Shown here one piece after another: positions 1-8,553 of a stretch of DNA of 48,825 nt. The DNA comes from Candidatus Methylomirabilis sp. (GTDB lineage Bacteria > Muiribacteriota > Ozemobacteria > Ozemobacterales > Ozemobacteraceae), in the NCBI GenBank assembly GCA_020722725.1, contig DYKG01000027.1, forward strand, positions 1 through 48,825, in the 5' to 3' direction. The position numbers were made by a program, and so were the translations under genes. The notes under the pieces were generated by a model. That model saw only the letters and a list, made by a program, of their open reading frames with translations, had not been told where the DNA came from and searched no databases. Each line of letters opens with the position of its first letter. Within the stretch, counting starts at the first letter, position 1.

Positions 1-16
1 GGGGCGGGTAAAAAAA

Positions 17-50
17 ACAAAAAAGCTGCCATTGTGGGCAGCTTTTTTTT
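17..50. terminator. Bidirectional Rho-independent terminator
   Basis: A stem (AAGCTGCC pairing with GGCAGCTT) around the loop ATTGTG is flanked by A and T runs on both sides. On the minus strand it lies just past the GerMN gene and would end the long minus-strand transcript. Confidence 0.85.
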
Positions 51-65
51 TGCAATTTTTTCAGG

Positions 66-701
66 TTATTCTGAAATCATTTCCGGAAATCTGGTCATTG
101 TTCCGGCCAGATCGACATGCCCGCTGTCTCCGATCGGTTCGATGCCGTTGATCAATATTCTTACCTTTGCCCTGGGATCGATTTCGGTTAAAGAGTTTAC
201 CAGTGAATAAACCGCCAGCACTTCTTCTGCGGCTCCAGAGCTGCTGACTTTGCCAAATTCAATTGAAAGATCAACGAAGAACGTGCTATCGTCGAAGTAT
301 ATTCCGCGCAGTCCGGTTCCTTCGGGATATGGCGAGTAAAGATCCGAGCTGGTGGGCCCCTTGAACAATTCTTCCACAATTTGTCCTGCCTGAGCAGTCA
401 GCATCTTTTTTTGTCTGACTTTGCGAAGTTCTGCCCTGAGGCTGTCGCTGTTCTTTTTCGGAAAATATAGGGTAAGAACCTGGGCTTCGTCATCTGGAAT
501 AAATGCCGCTGCGGCTTCGTCTTTTACCGGGGAAACCTGAATTGCTGCCGAAGGGTTCTGAGACGGCGTAGAGGCCAGTTCTGGCAGGATTTTCTTTACG
601 AAGAGAAAATAGCCTGAGACAATGAGCCCAACAACGATCAGGCCCATCAGAATGAATAAAATCGTTTCCTGGTTATGTCTTTTGCTTTTGGTGGCTGTCA
701 T
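66..701 (-). CDS. GerMN-domain membrane-anchored protein
   Basis: This 211-aa protein has a short basic N-terminus, one hydrophobic segment at about residues 14-35 that should anchor it in the membrane, a Pro/Ala/Ser linker, and a GerMN domain at about 75-205. The domain shows the family pattern: VLTLYFP strand, a VEELFKGP helix, 'YPEGTGLRG', 'FVDLS' and 'AVYSLVNSLTEI'. GerMN domains occur in spore germination protein GerM and in lipoprotein LpqB, and are thought to bind envelope ligands. The gene follows an AMIN amidase with a 10-nt gap and precedes a strong terminator, so it is the last gene of the operon. A role in cell-wall remodelling is inferred from this neighbour. No spore genes proper are seen. 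Confidence 0.8.
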   Translation of the reverse strand: MTATKSKRHNQETILFILMGLIVVGLIVSGYFLFVKKILPELASTPSQNPSAAIQVSPVKDEAAAAFIPDDEAQVLTLYFPKKNSDSLRAELRKVRQKKMLTAQAGQIVEELFKGPTSSDLYSPYPEGTGLRGIYFDDSTFFVDLSIEFGKVSSSGAAEEVLAVYSLVNSLTEIDPRAKVRILINGIEPIGDSGHVDLAGTMTRFPEMISE

Positions 702-711
702 TTGAATTACC

Positions 712-2313
712 TCAGGGCTTGATGACTATGCCATTGAAGAAATCGATGATGCCGTTAGTGACAGCTGCTGCGATTGCTTCATGGTATTTGCTGCTGAGCA
801 GGTTTTTCCCTTCGGTCGGGTCAGAAAGGACACCGACTTCGACGAGAACTGCCGGGTTAGTAAGAAATTTTAGCGGCAGCAGTGGCAATTGTTTTACTCC
901 GCGACTTTCTGCCTTCAGCTGAGTTTTCAAACGTTCATTTATTCTTTGTGCAAGAAATGATGACAGATCAAATCTGGTTTTGCCCAGCCATTCGCGGTAA
1001 ACGGCTGATTCAGAAAGAACTGTTTCCTCGCCTGGAACCTCTGTGCCGGATTTGGTGTAAATAAAACAGGCGATACCTGCTTTTGAGTCAGACCTGGTTG
1101 AACCGGTATGCAGTGAAATGATCAGGTCTGAACCATGGCGGTTGGCAACTGAAGTGCGTTGCGACTGTGGCATATCAACGTCGGCATCGCGAACTAAAAC
1201 AGCATTTAAACCGACTTTCTGCAAAGAATCCTTCAGTTTTCTGGCCACCGAAAGGGTTATTTCCTTTTCCGGCATTCGTCCGGGATGGGTATAGCCGTGG
1301 TCGCTGCCACCATGGCCTGGGTCGATAACTATGGTTCGGCCTTTGAAAGATTCGTTTGCCAGGCTCTCAAGAGGAACTTCAATATTGATTTCAGGTGGAG
1401 TTTCTCTTACCACGGTCTTTTCTGCTTCAGCTGGCTTAACTGCAACAGGAGCAACGGTCGCCGTTGCGGTCGGCAACTCAGCTGGAGCGGTTGCAACGAC
1501 CGTATCCGGATCTGAATAAAAGGAAATGATCATTCTGAAAGGATTTGACACTGTTTCGATGATCGGTGATTTTTTACTCTGCGCAGTGGTAAAATTTAGT
1601 ATTAGCCCGCTTCTATCTGGGCCGCTGTTGATATCGAGTTTTTTTATGTCACGACCAACCGGGTTGGTTCGCCTGGTCGGAACCAGATTCCGGCATCCGC
1701 TTATGCTCAGGCGAAAGTTGGCACCGCTCATTTCGGTTTTGTAGGTTATCGACTTGCTGAATTCAAGGACTATTCGGGTGTGATCTTCGCGAACCGAATG
1801 TCTTAATGCGACCAGAACGGATTCGGATTGATCTTCAACCGCTGTTTCAACCGGAGGCTGAGGAGGTGGCGGCCTGACTATCGGGGGGGCTGTGTTGAGA
1901 TTCTGTTGAGGCTGTGGCACCGGGGTTATTTGAGAAGTTACTGGCGAGTCAGTTGCTGCTGGCTGAATTGCCGGGGGTGGGGTTTTTACCTCGTCTGTAT
2001 TTAACTCGCCCTGAAACAGCCTTATTACTGCGGCAGCTGGAACCATTATCTGGCCGTCTCTTATCATCGGTGCGGCAGGCAGAGTTACATCGCGACCGCC
2101 AACCGTTGCGCGGGTTTCATTGACCGTCAGTTTGACGGATTTAAGCCCTTTCCTCATTACCAGCATTTTCTGAATAGGGAACCACTGGTATGAAATTCCC
2201 TGAGATTCAGCAAAGTCGCGGGCGCTGATGAAGCCATCCTGGCCGCATGCCGAGCCAGTAATTAAAATCAATGCGACTAAGAGCAATCTGAAAAAACCTC
2301 GGCAAGCCTTCAT
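712..2313 (-). CDS. N-acetylmuramoyl-L-alanine amidase (Amidase_3) with Cu-amine-oxidase-N-like and AMIN domains
   Basis: The enzyme cleaves the bond between MurNAc and L-Ala in peptidoglycan, in the periplasm. The order of parts is: signal peptide (1-23, with a Cys at 23 but a poor lipobox), a copper-amine-oxidase-N-like substrate or wall-binding domain (about 28-100), a Pro-rich linker (110-158), an AMIN domain (about 165-268), a second Ala/Pro/Val linker, and the zinc amidase domain (326-533). The zinc ligands are visible: His334 in IDPGHGG, a Glu at 349/351 (PEKEITL), His402 in ISLHTG, and the catalytic Glu in VEVGVLSD near 504. This build resembles AmiC, whose AMIN domain targets it to the septum. 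The start codon abuts the smpB stop, so the two genes are co-transcribed. The weak lipobox leaves open whether it is a lipoprotein. Confidence 0.9.
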   Translation of the reverse strand: MKACRGFFRLLLVALILITGSACGQDGFISARDFAESQGISYQWFPIQKMLVMRKGLKSVKLTVNETRATVGGRDVTLPAAPMIRDGQIMVPAAAVIRLFQGELNTDEVKTPPPAIQPAATDSPVTSQITPVPQPQQNLNTAPPIVRPPPPQPPVETAVEDQSESVLVALRHSVREDHTRIVLEFSKSITYKTEMSGANFRLSISGCRNLVPTRRTNPVGRDIKKLDINSGPDRSGLILNFTTAQSKKSPIIETVSNPFRMIISFYSDPDTVVATAPAELPTATATVAPVAVKPAEAEKTVVRETPPEINIEVPLESLANESFKGRTIVIDPGHGGSDHGYTHPGRMPEKEITLSVARKLKDSLQKVGLNAVLVRDADVDMPQSQRTSVANRHGSDLIISLHTGSTRSDSKAGIACFIYTKSGTEVPGEETVLSESAVYREWLGKTRFDLSSFLAQRINERLKTQLKAESRGVKQLPLLPLKFLTNPAVLVEVGVLSDPTEGKNLLSSKYHEAIAAAVTNGIIDFFNGIVIKP

Positions 2314-2790
2314 TTAATACCTTCCTCCGAGCTCTCTGGCCAAGTCTCTCTGAGCATCTTTTTTAGCAATGCTTTCACGCTTGTCATACTTTGCCTTGCC
2401 CTTAACCAGGGCAATTTCAAGCTTTATGCGGCCTTGTTTAAAATAAATTTTTAAGGGAACCATGGTCATGCCAGAGGTTCTGACTTTCTGCCCGAGTTTG
2501 AGAATCTCATTTTTGTGGGCAAGCAGTCTTCTTTTTCTTTCAGTCTCGTGGTCGAGCCGGTTTGAAAAAGGGTTTGAGCCAATGTGCATGTCGTAAAGCC
2601 AAAGTTGTCCGGCTTCTTCTTCAACGTATGAATCTTTGAGAGTAACCTTGCCTTCGCGGCAAGGTCGTAGTTCGGACCCTACCAGAGCGATTCCGACCTC
2701 GAGTTTTTCGACGATGAAGTAGTCATGATGTGCTTTGCGATTGGCAGCAATGATTTTGATTCCATCAGCGGACTGTTTTTTTGATTTCAA
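2314..2790 (-). CDS. smpB: SsrA-binding protein SmpB
   Basis: SmpB binds tmRNA and brings it to stalled ribosomes for trans-translation. The 158-aa length is normal. Family landmarks are present: an OB-fold start 'AANRKAHHDYFI', 'ALVGSELRPCREGKVTLKDSY', a 'RKRRLLAHKNEI'-type stretch, and a basic C-terminal tail with 'KGKAKYDKRESIAKKDAQRDLAREL' spread over the last 30 residues. The 5' end overlaps the upstream TPR gene by 26 nt and the 3' end abuts the amidase gene, so it sits within the operon. No ssrA RNA gene was recognised in this window. Confidence 0.96.
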   Translation of the reverse strand: MKSKKQSADGIKIIAANRKAHHDYFIVEKLEVGIALVGSELRPCREGKVTLKDSYVEEEAGQLWLYDMHIGSNPFSNRLDHETERKRRLLAHKNEILKLGQKVRTSGMTMVPLKIYFKQGRIKLEIALVKGKAKYDKRESIAKKDAQRDLARELGGRY

Positions 2791-3826
2791 TCAGGTCACC
2801 TGCTTTCACTCCCGGGCCCATTTCGCGTCTTATCAGGGCCCAGCTTGATTGTCTGTTAACTTTGGTAATCATCAGATCGGCAGTGGGTTGATCGTGAGCA
2901 CGTCCGATGACCTTGCCAGTATCAGGATCAATAAGGGGTTTGCCCGGAACAAAAGAACGTAAATTCAGACTGTATTCATCAGAAAGGCCAATGCCGTCCT
3001 GTTGCCCGATATTGATTACCACCTGGCTTGACATGCGGCTCACCACTTTGCCGGCGGCAACAATGTCGGGTGTATTTTCGCGGTCAAATCGTTTACAAAT
3101 CTCAGAAAAGCCTGGATAATCGGCAAATTTGATTTTGTTTTCGAGAATCAAAGGAGCGGCAACGTAGTCCATTTCGGCTTTGAACATGCGTTCGACACCT
3201 TCTCGGAAATCTTCATAGCTTACGTCAGGCAGAACCAGCAGATCTCGGTAAAATTTTACGCTGGCTGCTTTTTCGCCTTTATCCCAGAGAACCCTTGCCA
3301 GAGTAATCAGATACTTATGATTGGCCGGGTAAAGACTGACGGCTTTACGCAGTTCTACTTCTGCTCCGTCCCAATGACCCTTGTCGAGAAGATAAATGCC
3401 CTTTTCAAAAAGTTTTTTGGCTTCATCTTTCATTGATACGGCCCTTAAGGTCTGAGACATGGCCGGATACTCATTGTCTTCTATCGAAAGGGCAATTCGC
3501 CGGTTCTTGATCAGCTCGTTGAGTCGTTCAACCTCTTCCCAGTGGAAGATGGCGCTTTCAAGGCGGCCACTTTCCCGGTAAAGCTTGCCCAGCCAGTAAT
3601 GTGCCTTAATCAGGTTGGGTTCGAGTTTCAGAGCTTCAATAAAAGAATCCTCAGCGCTTTTGAATAATCCGCGGCGATAAGAATCGTAACCTCTTTCATA
3701 GGCAGAAATCGCCTGATCTTCACAGGATTTTTTTGCTACGGGAATTGAACATTCAGGCGCTGCCTGCCCCGGCAAAGCCGTCAGCATCAGCGCAATGACT
3801 GCCAATTTACAACATTTTCCAGGCAT
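2765..3826 (-). CDS. Exported TPR protein with FlgT_C-like C-terminal domain
   Basis: This 353-aa protein begins with a signal peptide (about 1-22, ending AAP). TPR repeats run from about 40 to 200, for example 'AYERGYDSYRRGLFKSAEDS' and 'KGIYLLDKGHWDGAEVELRK'. The C-terminal part (about 255-350) resembles the FlgT_C/CsgG-associated fold: 'VVINIGQQDGIGLSDEYSL', 'DPDTGKVIGRA', 'ALI' and 'VKAGDLIEIK'. FlgT is an H-ring component in Vibrio flagella, and the upstream flg genes make a flagellar or envelope role attractive, though only inferred. The chosen ATG is preceded by GGAG at a good distance. It overlaps smpB by 26 nt, which implies translational coupling. Confidence 0.7.
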   Translation of the reverse strand: MPGKCCKLAVIALMLTALPGQAAPECSIPVAKKSCEDQAISAYERGYDSYRRGLFKSAEDSFIEALKLEPNLIKAHYWLGKLYRESGRLESAIFHWEEVERLNELIKNRRIALSIEDNEYPAMSQTLRAVSMKDEAKKLFEKGIYLLDKGHWDGAEVELRKAVSLYPANHKYLITLARVLWDKGEKAASVKFYRDLLVLPDVSYEDFREGVERMFKAEMDYVAAPLILENKIKFADYPGFSEICKRFDRENTPDIVAAGKVVSRMSSQVVINIGQQDGIGLSDEYSLNLRSFVPGKPLIDPDTGKVIGRAHDQPTADLMITKVNRQSSWALIRREMGPGVKAGDLIEIKKTVR

Positions 3827-3911
3827 TTTCGAGCGCTCCGACTAAAATGGTTAACCTGGTATTTCTATCGGCAGAAAAGGTTAAAAAACAAAGTTCCAAG
3901 GAAAGCCGGTT

Positions 3912-4619
3912 TCAGTGGGATGAAAGATACTTCATGGGATTGGTATAGCGGCCATCGGCCTGAACGGAAAAATGCAGGTGCGGGCCGGTTGCTCTGCCAG
4001 ATGCTCCTACCGTGCCAATTGCTTCACCAGCTCTGATTTTCTGACCTTTTTTGCATGAAATTTTCTGAAGATGGCCAAAATAAAGAGTCAAACCCTTCGT
4101 GGTTTTTATTTTTACCATGCGCCCCATTAAACCGGCCCTGCCCGCGCTTAAAACCACGCCTTCAGCCGGTGAAACAATTCTGGTGCCTCTTCTGGCCTTG
4201 ATATCGATGCCGTTGTGAAAAGATCTGACATAGGTAACCGGGTGACGGCGCATGCCAAATGCCGAAGAAATAATTCCTTTAACCGGCCAGAAAAATGAAT
4301 TTTTCTTTCTTTCGGTTTTCTGGCTTTCTATTTTTACAATTTTGAAGGTTTTGGGCTGAACAATCTGCACTGGTGGCAGCTGGCAGAACTGAGAAATTCC
4401 TGTGGTCGTGAGTTCAAAATTCTGGTGAAGCTGGGCAAAAAGGCCTTTCATCGGCAACCAGAAGCCTTTTTCAATAACCGGTCTGCAGGTGAAGTCTGCA
4501 CAGAAAGCCAGCTTGAACGGTTGTGCCAGCGGTACGTTCAATTGCATCAGAATGAGCGCTGATACAACAAGTAAAAATCGCAGCGGGTTGGATAAAACCT
4601 GAATCGAATTTTTATTCAT
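3912..4619 (-). CDS. M23 family (LytM) metallopeptidase
   Basis: Peptidoglycan endopeptidases of this family cleave cross-bridges or activate amidases. The 235-aa protein has an N-terminal signal or anchor (about 13-33), a spacer, and an M23 domain from about residue 108. Zinc-binding residues are visible: His and Asp in 'FHNGIDI' and the second His in 'PHLHFSV'. Other landmarks are 'GIISSAFGMRRHP', 'VVLSAGRAG', 'LYFGHLQKI' and 'GTVGASGRATGP'. All catalytic positions look intact, so it should be an active hydrolase rather than an EnvC/NlpD-like activator. The start overlaps the rho stop by one base (TAATG), so translation is probably coupled to rho. Confidence 0.9.
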   Translation of the reverse strand: MNKNSIQVLSNPLRFLLVVSALILMQLNVPLAQPFKLAFCADFTCRPVIEKGFWLPMKGLFAQLHQNFELTTTGISQFCQLPPVQIVQPKTFKIVKIESQKTERKKNSFFWPVKGIISSAFGMRRHPVTYVRSFHNGIDIKARRGTRIVSPAEGVVLSAGRAGLMGRMVKIKTTKGLTLYFGHLQKISCKKGQKIRAGEAIGTVGASGRATGPHLHFSVQADGRYTNPMKYLSSH

Positions 4620-5908
4620 TATTCGCTGCTTTTGCTGCTTGAACCTTTATAATTCGGATTGATCAGGCTTAGGAATTCTGCATTGTCTTTGGTATTGGAA
4701 ATGCCCTTGACCAGCATCTCAATGATTTCCTGCGAGCTCTTGTCTTCGAAGGCGCGGCGCAGAATGATGACCTTCTTGAGATCTTCGGGATCCATGAGCA
4801 GTTCTTCTTTGCGGGTGCCCGACATTTTGACGTCGATACAGGGGAAAATGCGCTTGTTGAAGAGTTTGCGGTCCAGGTGCAGTTCCATGTTGCCGGTGCC
4901 CTTGAATTCTTCGAAAATAACTTCATCCATTTTCGAGCCGGTATCAATGAGGGCAGTAGCAATGACGGTCAAGCTGCCCCCATGTTCGATTTTTCTGGCA
5001 GCGCCGAGAAATCTTTTTGGCTTGTGCAGCGCAAATGGATTAACACCGCCAGAAAGAGTCTGGCCGGCAGAGGGCATCGAGATGTTGTATGCTCTTGCCA
5101 GGCGGGTGATTGAATCGAGCAGAATAACCACGTCACGGCCAAGCTCGGCGTGGCGTTTGGCTTTTTCCAGAAGCAATTCTGAAACCTTGATGTGGTTGTT
5201 GATGTGTTCATCGAAGGTGGATGCTACGACTTCGGCATTGACTGAGCGCCGCATGTCGGTCACTTCTTCGGGTCTTTCATCGATGAGCAGAATCAGCATC
5301 AGAACTTCGGGGTGATTTGCACTGATAACGTTGGCAATCTGCTTGAGCAGAACGGTTTTGCCTGCTTTGGGCGGTGCTACGATCAGGCCGCGCTGGCCTT
5401 TTCCCATCGGGCAGACCAGATCGAAAACGCGGGTTGAAACGTCATCTTCGCCAATCTCGAGCTTGAAACGTTCGGTCGGGAAAACGGGAATGCCTTCTTC
5501 AAAGTTGGTGCGGGTGCGGATTCTTTCAAGGCTGACGCCGTTTACCGCTTCGATTCTCAGCAGCGAATTGTAGCTTTCGTCGTCTTTGGCGATTCGCACC
5601 TGGGCAACTATGGTATCGCCGGTCAGCAGCCCGTAGCGCTTGAGCTGCGAGGGTGATACATAAACATCGTCATCATTCTGAACATAACTTCGGGTCCGCA
5701 GAAAGCCATAACCTTCCGGAAGTATTTCAAGAACGCCTTCTGAAAGGGCAAGACCTTGCTGGGCCAGTTGTTCGCCAAGTACTGCTCTGATGAGATCCTG
5801 TTTTTTCATTTTTTCAGGATTCTCGATGTTCATCGCTTTGGCGACGGCTCGCAGGTTTTTTATTGACTCTTCGCAGAGTTGAAGATAAGAGAATGAAGGA
5901 TTGTCCAC
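4619..5908 (-). CDS. rho: Transcription termination factor Rho
   Basis: Rho is the hexameric RNA helicase that ends transcription at C-rich untranslated RNA. The 429-aa length is typical and lacks the long insertions seen in some phyla. Parts in order: N-terminal helix bundle (1-50), cold-shock RNA-binding fold (about 57-125, 'EILPEGYGFLR'), Walker A (178-185, APPKAGKT), Walker B around 265 (VVILLDSITRLARAYN), Q loop ('SGGVNPFALHKPKRF') and R loop ('DTGSKMDEVIFEEFKGTGN'). The start is GTG with AGGAA upstream. An unusual setting: it lies downstream of flgJ and upstream of a wall hydrolase. Confidence 0.97.
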   Translation of the reverse strand: MDNPSFSYLQLCEESIKNLRAVAKAMNIENPEKMKKQDLIRAVLGEQLAQQGLALSEGVLEILPEGYGFLRTRSYVQNDDDVYVSPSQLKRYGLLTGDTIVAQVRIAKDDESYNSLLRIEAVNGVSLERIRTRTNFEEGIPVFPTERFKLEIGEDDVSTRVFDLVCPMGKGQRGLIVAPPKAGKTVLLKQIANVISANHPEVLMLILLIDERPEEVTDMRRSVNAEVVASTFDEHINNHIKVSELLLEKAKRHAELGRDVVILLDSITRLARAYNISMPSAGQTLSGGVNPFALHKPKRFLGAARKIEHGGSLTVIATALIDTGSKMDEVIFEEFKGTGNMELHLDRKLFNKRIFPCIDVKMSGTRKEELLMDPEDLKKVIILRRAFEDKSSQEIIEMLVKGISNTKDNAEFLSLINPNYKGSSSKSSE

Positions 5909-5973
5909 AATTGCGTTCCTTTCTAGGAATAAAAGGGTATAGGTTGTATCCGGGTTTGGCCGGTTTTTAATTC

Positions 5974-6279
5974 TTAGGGTCTTCTGGGCGGAACGACAGC
6001 CTTGGAAAGTTGCATGAAAAGCATGTCGCCAAGGCCGATAGTCATCGATTTCGATCTTTCCTGGTCAAGCATGTCGGAAAAAATCTCTTCGGCCTGCCCG
6101 CCATGGATCAAGCCGGTTTTCTTAACGGTTTTTCGCATTTCTTTCAGCATCTGGTGCATGAAAATCGATTCAAAGTCTGAGCAGGCCTTGCGCAGCTTGT
6201 CCAGTTCCTTTTTTTTGGCTTCTGGAAGGCTGGCAACCGTTGCCGCATTCAGACTTGCATTGAGGGGAATTCGACTCAT
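5974..6279 (-). CDS. flgJ: Flagellar rod-binding protein FlgJ (N-terminal domain only)
   Basis: This 101-aa protein matches the rod-capping/rod-binding domain of FlgJ: 'LRKACSDFESIFMHQMLKEMRKTV', 'GLIHGGQAEEIFSDMLDQE' and 'GLGDMLFMQLSK'. The C-terminal muramidase half of enterobacterial FlgJ is missing, as in many other phyla, where a separate hydrolase opens the wall. The M23 peptidase and the amidase downstream are candidates for that job (inference). The ATG abuts the stop of the upstream TPR gene, so the two are co-translated. Confidence 0.88.
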   Translation of the reverse strand: MSRIPLNASLNAATVASLPEAKKKELDKLRKACSDFESIFMHQMLKEMRKTVKKTGLIHGGQAEEIFSDMLDQERSKSMTIGLGDMLFMQLSKAVVPPRRP

Positions 6280-7131
6280 TTATCTGACACCAAGCCTGTT
6301 TTTCAGATCATTGAACTTATGATTCTGAGGGTCGATTGCAAGGGCTTTATTAAGATTTTCAATGGCTTTTCCGGTGCTTCCATTGGCCTGGTAAGCTTCT
6401 GCCAGAGCATAAAAAGCGTCAGCGTCGCTGTAGAGCATGCCAAAGCTGTAATGAAAATCTATCTGGTCGGTGTCGTATTCTACCGCCTTTTCAAGATGGG
6501 ACAGGGCTTCTTCGAGGTTATTCAAATAATAATGGCAGCGTCCGATGTAATAATGGCCTTCAGCAAATCTGGATTTGCTTTGGACCAGATGCTGATAACG
6601 GTCAAGCACCTTTTTAAAATATTTGTTTGCTTCGTTTTCCATGCCTGAATTTTTGCATGCAATTGCCATAAGATAAGAAGCCATAAGATTTTCAGGGTCT
6701 TTGCTCAGAGCAGTCTGAAGATTGGTGATGGCTCTTTCATTGTCACCCAGATGGATATATATCAGGCCGGTATGAGAATAGGTTTCGCCATGGGTCGGGT
6801 TACGATCGAGGGCTTTGTTCAATGATTCCAGAGCTTCTTCATACTTTCCCAGCATGGCCAGTGAACGGCCAAGGTCAAAATGGGAGTTTTCGTTTTCCGG
6901 GTTGAGAACAATGGATTTACGATAGACATCTACAGCTTCGCTGATCGCGCCTTTTTTGAGATAATAATCACCAAGCTTGTTAAAAGCCTGAGCAAAGTCA
7001 GGGTCAATCTCAATGGCTTTCTTTGCTTCACTGATTGCCTGGTCAATTTTTCCGGTCAGCGCAAAGGAAATAGATCGGTCAAGATGCTGATTCGCCAAAT
7101 CTTTTTCTTCAATTGAAATCGGTGCAACCAT
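6280..7131 (-). CDS. TPR-repeat protein
   Basis: A 283-aa soluble protein built almost wholly of tetratricopeptide repeats, roughly seven 34-residue units, for example 'AFNKLGDYYLKKGAISEAVDV', 'SHFDLGRSLAMLGKYEEALES' and 'HYYIGRCHYYLNNLEEALSH'. There is no signal peptide or membrane segment, so it is cytoplasmic. TPR arrays form protein-binding superhelices. The gene sits directly before flgJ and after flgI, which suggests a role in flagellar assembly, but no named homologue is recognised. A possible promoter lies at 7195-7224. Confidence 0.85.
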   Translation of the reverse strand: MVAPISIEEKDLANQHLDRSISFALTGKIDQAISEAKKAIEIDPDFAQAFNKLGDYYLKKGAISEAVDVYRKSIVLNPENENSHFDLGRSLAMLGKYEEALESLNKALDRNPTHGETYSHTGLIYIHLGDNERAITNLQTALSKDPENLMASYLMAIACKNSGMENEANKYFKKVLDRYQHLVQSKSRFAEGHYYIGRCHYYLNNLEEALSHLEKAVEYDTDQIDFHYSFGMLYSDADAFYALAEAYQANGSTGKAIENLNKALAIDPQNHKFNDLKNRLGVR

Positions 7132-7194
7132 TTATGGGGAACCTCACAAGGGGAAGAATCCTGTCTGAATAAAAACATCAAACTATTCCAATAA

Positions 7195-7224
7195 CTTATA
7201 CCATACCCTCCGATGAAATCGCAA
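7195..7224 (-). promoter_or_regulatory. Candidate sigma-70-type promoter with extended -10
   Basis: On the minus strand TTGCGA and TATAAG are separated by 18 bp, and the -10 is preceded by TGG (extended -10). It precedes the TPR-flgJ-rho genes by about 60 nt. The carbamoyltransferase promoter has the same build. Confidence 0.45.
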
Positions 7225-7260
7225 CCCCTGCAAACAAATAAATTAAAAAACGGGTTGAAA

Positions 7261-8367
7261 TCACATTAACTTCAGCTCTCCGTGAAGTGCACCGGCTGCA
7301 TCGATAGCCTGAAAAATCGCAATCAGATCTTTCGGCGATGCTCCAACCGCATTCAACGCCTCTACCAGATCGTCAACCGTGGTTTCGCCCTGAACTTCAA
7401 TCATACTGGCCGTTTTCGGGTTCTGACGATTTCTACCGGTCGCCTGATTCGGGTCATCAACTTCTATTCTAATACCATTGTGAGAAATTATTACTCTACT
7501 GATTCTAACGCTGTTGCCAACGATTACTGTGCCGGTGCGCTCGTTGATTACCACCCGGTTGGGCTCTTCGACCGACAGGGTAAGATCTTCAATATTTGCC
7601 GCAAATGAAACCGGGTCATCCATCATACTGCTGGGGACCTTGACTTCAATTGTGCCAGGATTGGTTATACGTGCCCAGCCCAGGCCATAAATTCGGTCGA
7701 TTGCCTCTTTTACATGGCGGGTAAGCGTGCTGTTTTTGCTTTCAAGTAGAATGTTGAATTTGCCATTGCGGGCAAATTTGTCTTCGACGCCTCTTTCCAT
7801 AATTGCGCCCTGAGGAATCTGGCCGACGGTAAGATGATTCTTCTGCACGCTGCGTGCCGTTGCGCCGCCGCCTGCCTGGCCCGACTCAAAGCCACCTATG
7901 GATACCTGGCCCTGAGCTACAGCATACACCTGACCATCGCCGCCTTTGAGCAGGGTCGGCAATAGAACGCCGCCGGCAAGGCTCTTTGCATCGCCGATAG
8001 AACTTACGGTTATCGGAAAAGATTCGCCGGGCCTGCCATAAGAGGGCAGCATTGCGGTAACTACCACGGCGGCACAGTTTTTGGTCTGAATCTGGTTGGC
8101 GGTCAGTTCCATGCCCATGTTCTGCAGCATGCCCCTGATCATTTCGATGCTCATTTCACTTTTGTCGCCGGTGCCGTCGAGCCCGGTGACCAGGCCATAG
8201 CCAATCAACTGATATTCACGTTCGCCGCTGAATCTGGCGATATCCTTGATGCGCACCTGTGCCTGGGGGTAAGCCGGTGCGCTGGTAAAAGTCAGAATAA
8301 TGCTGAAAAACAGCAGAATAGCACTAATTTTTCTCGACGACATCATGGTTGATTTGCTTACTTCCAT
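7261..8367 (-). CDS. flgI: Flagellar P-ring protein FlgI
   Basis: FlgI forms the P ring around the flagellar rod in the peptidoglycan layer. After a signal peptide ('AILLFFSIILTFTSAPAYPQ') the mature protein begins with the family signature 'VRIKDIARFSGEREYQLIGYGLVTGLDGTGDK'-type region, followed by 'NMGMELTANQIQTKNCAAVVVTA', 'GGVLLPTLL' and the C-terminal 'LVEALNAVGASPKDLIAIFQAI'. The start is uncertain. A GTG lies 12 nt further upstream (8379) but has its SD too close, and ATGs inside the signal peptide are also possible; 8367 is my choice. It is separated from flgH by a 5-kb non-flagellar cassette and has its own candidate promoters. Confidence 0.95.
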   Translation of the reverse strand: MEVSKSTMMSSRKISAILLFFSIILTFTSAPAYPQAQVRIKDIARFSGEREYQLIGYGLVTGLDGTGDKSEMSIEMIRGMLQNMGMELTANQIQTKNCAAVVVTAMLPSYGRPGESFPITVSSIGDAKSLAGGVLLPTLLKGGDGQVYAVAQGQVSIGGFESGQAGGGATARSVQKNHLTVGQIPQGAIMERGVEDKFARNGKFNILLESKNSTLTRHVKEAIDRIYGLGWARITNPGTIEVKVPSSMMDDPVSFAANIEDLTLSVEEPNRVVINERTGTVIVGNSVRISRVIISHNGIRIEVDDPNQATGRNRQNPKTASMIEVQGETTVDDLVEALNAVGASPKDLIAIFQAIDAAGALHGELKLM

Positions 8368-8421
8368 GTTCAGATGCACTTCCTTATGCTTTTTTCCTGA
8401 AAATATCAGGCTCTGGGAATA

Positions 8422-8448
8422 CTATCGACATTTTCCTCCAGAGAATTA
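8422..8448 (-). promoter_or_regulatory. Sigma-28-like promoter before flgI
   Basis: The minus strand reads TAAT, 15 bases, GTCGATAG, close to the flagellar sigma-28 consensus TAAA-N15-GCCGATAA. It lies about 55 nt before the flgI start. AT-rich TATAAT-like boxes at 8468-8495 could also serve as a housekeeping promoter. The region 8380-8553 holds no gene. Confidence 0.45.
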
Positions 8449-8553
8449 ATACCGATCACAGAAAAAAATTATATAAAAGCTCATTTAAAATTATAATTCC
8501 GTCATCGCCCGAATGTGAAAAATTCAATGTGATTTATCTTGAGCAGGTTGAAA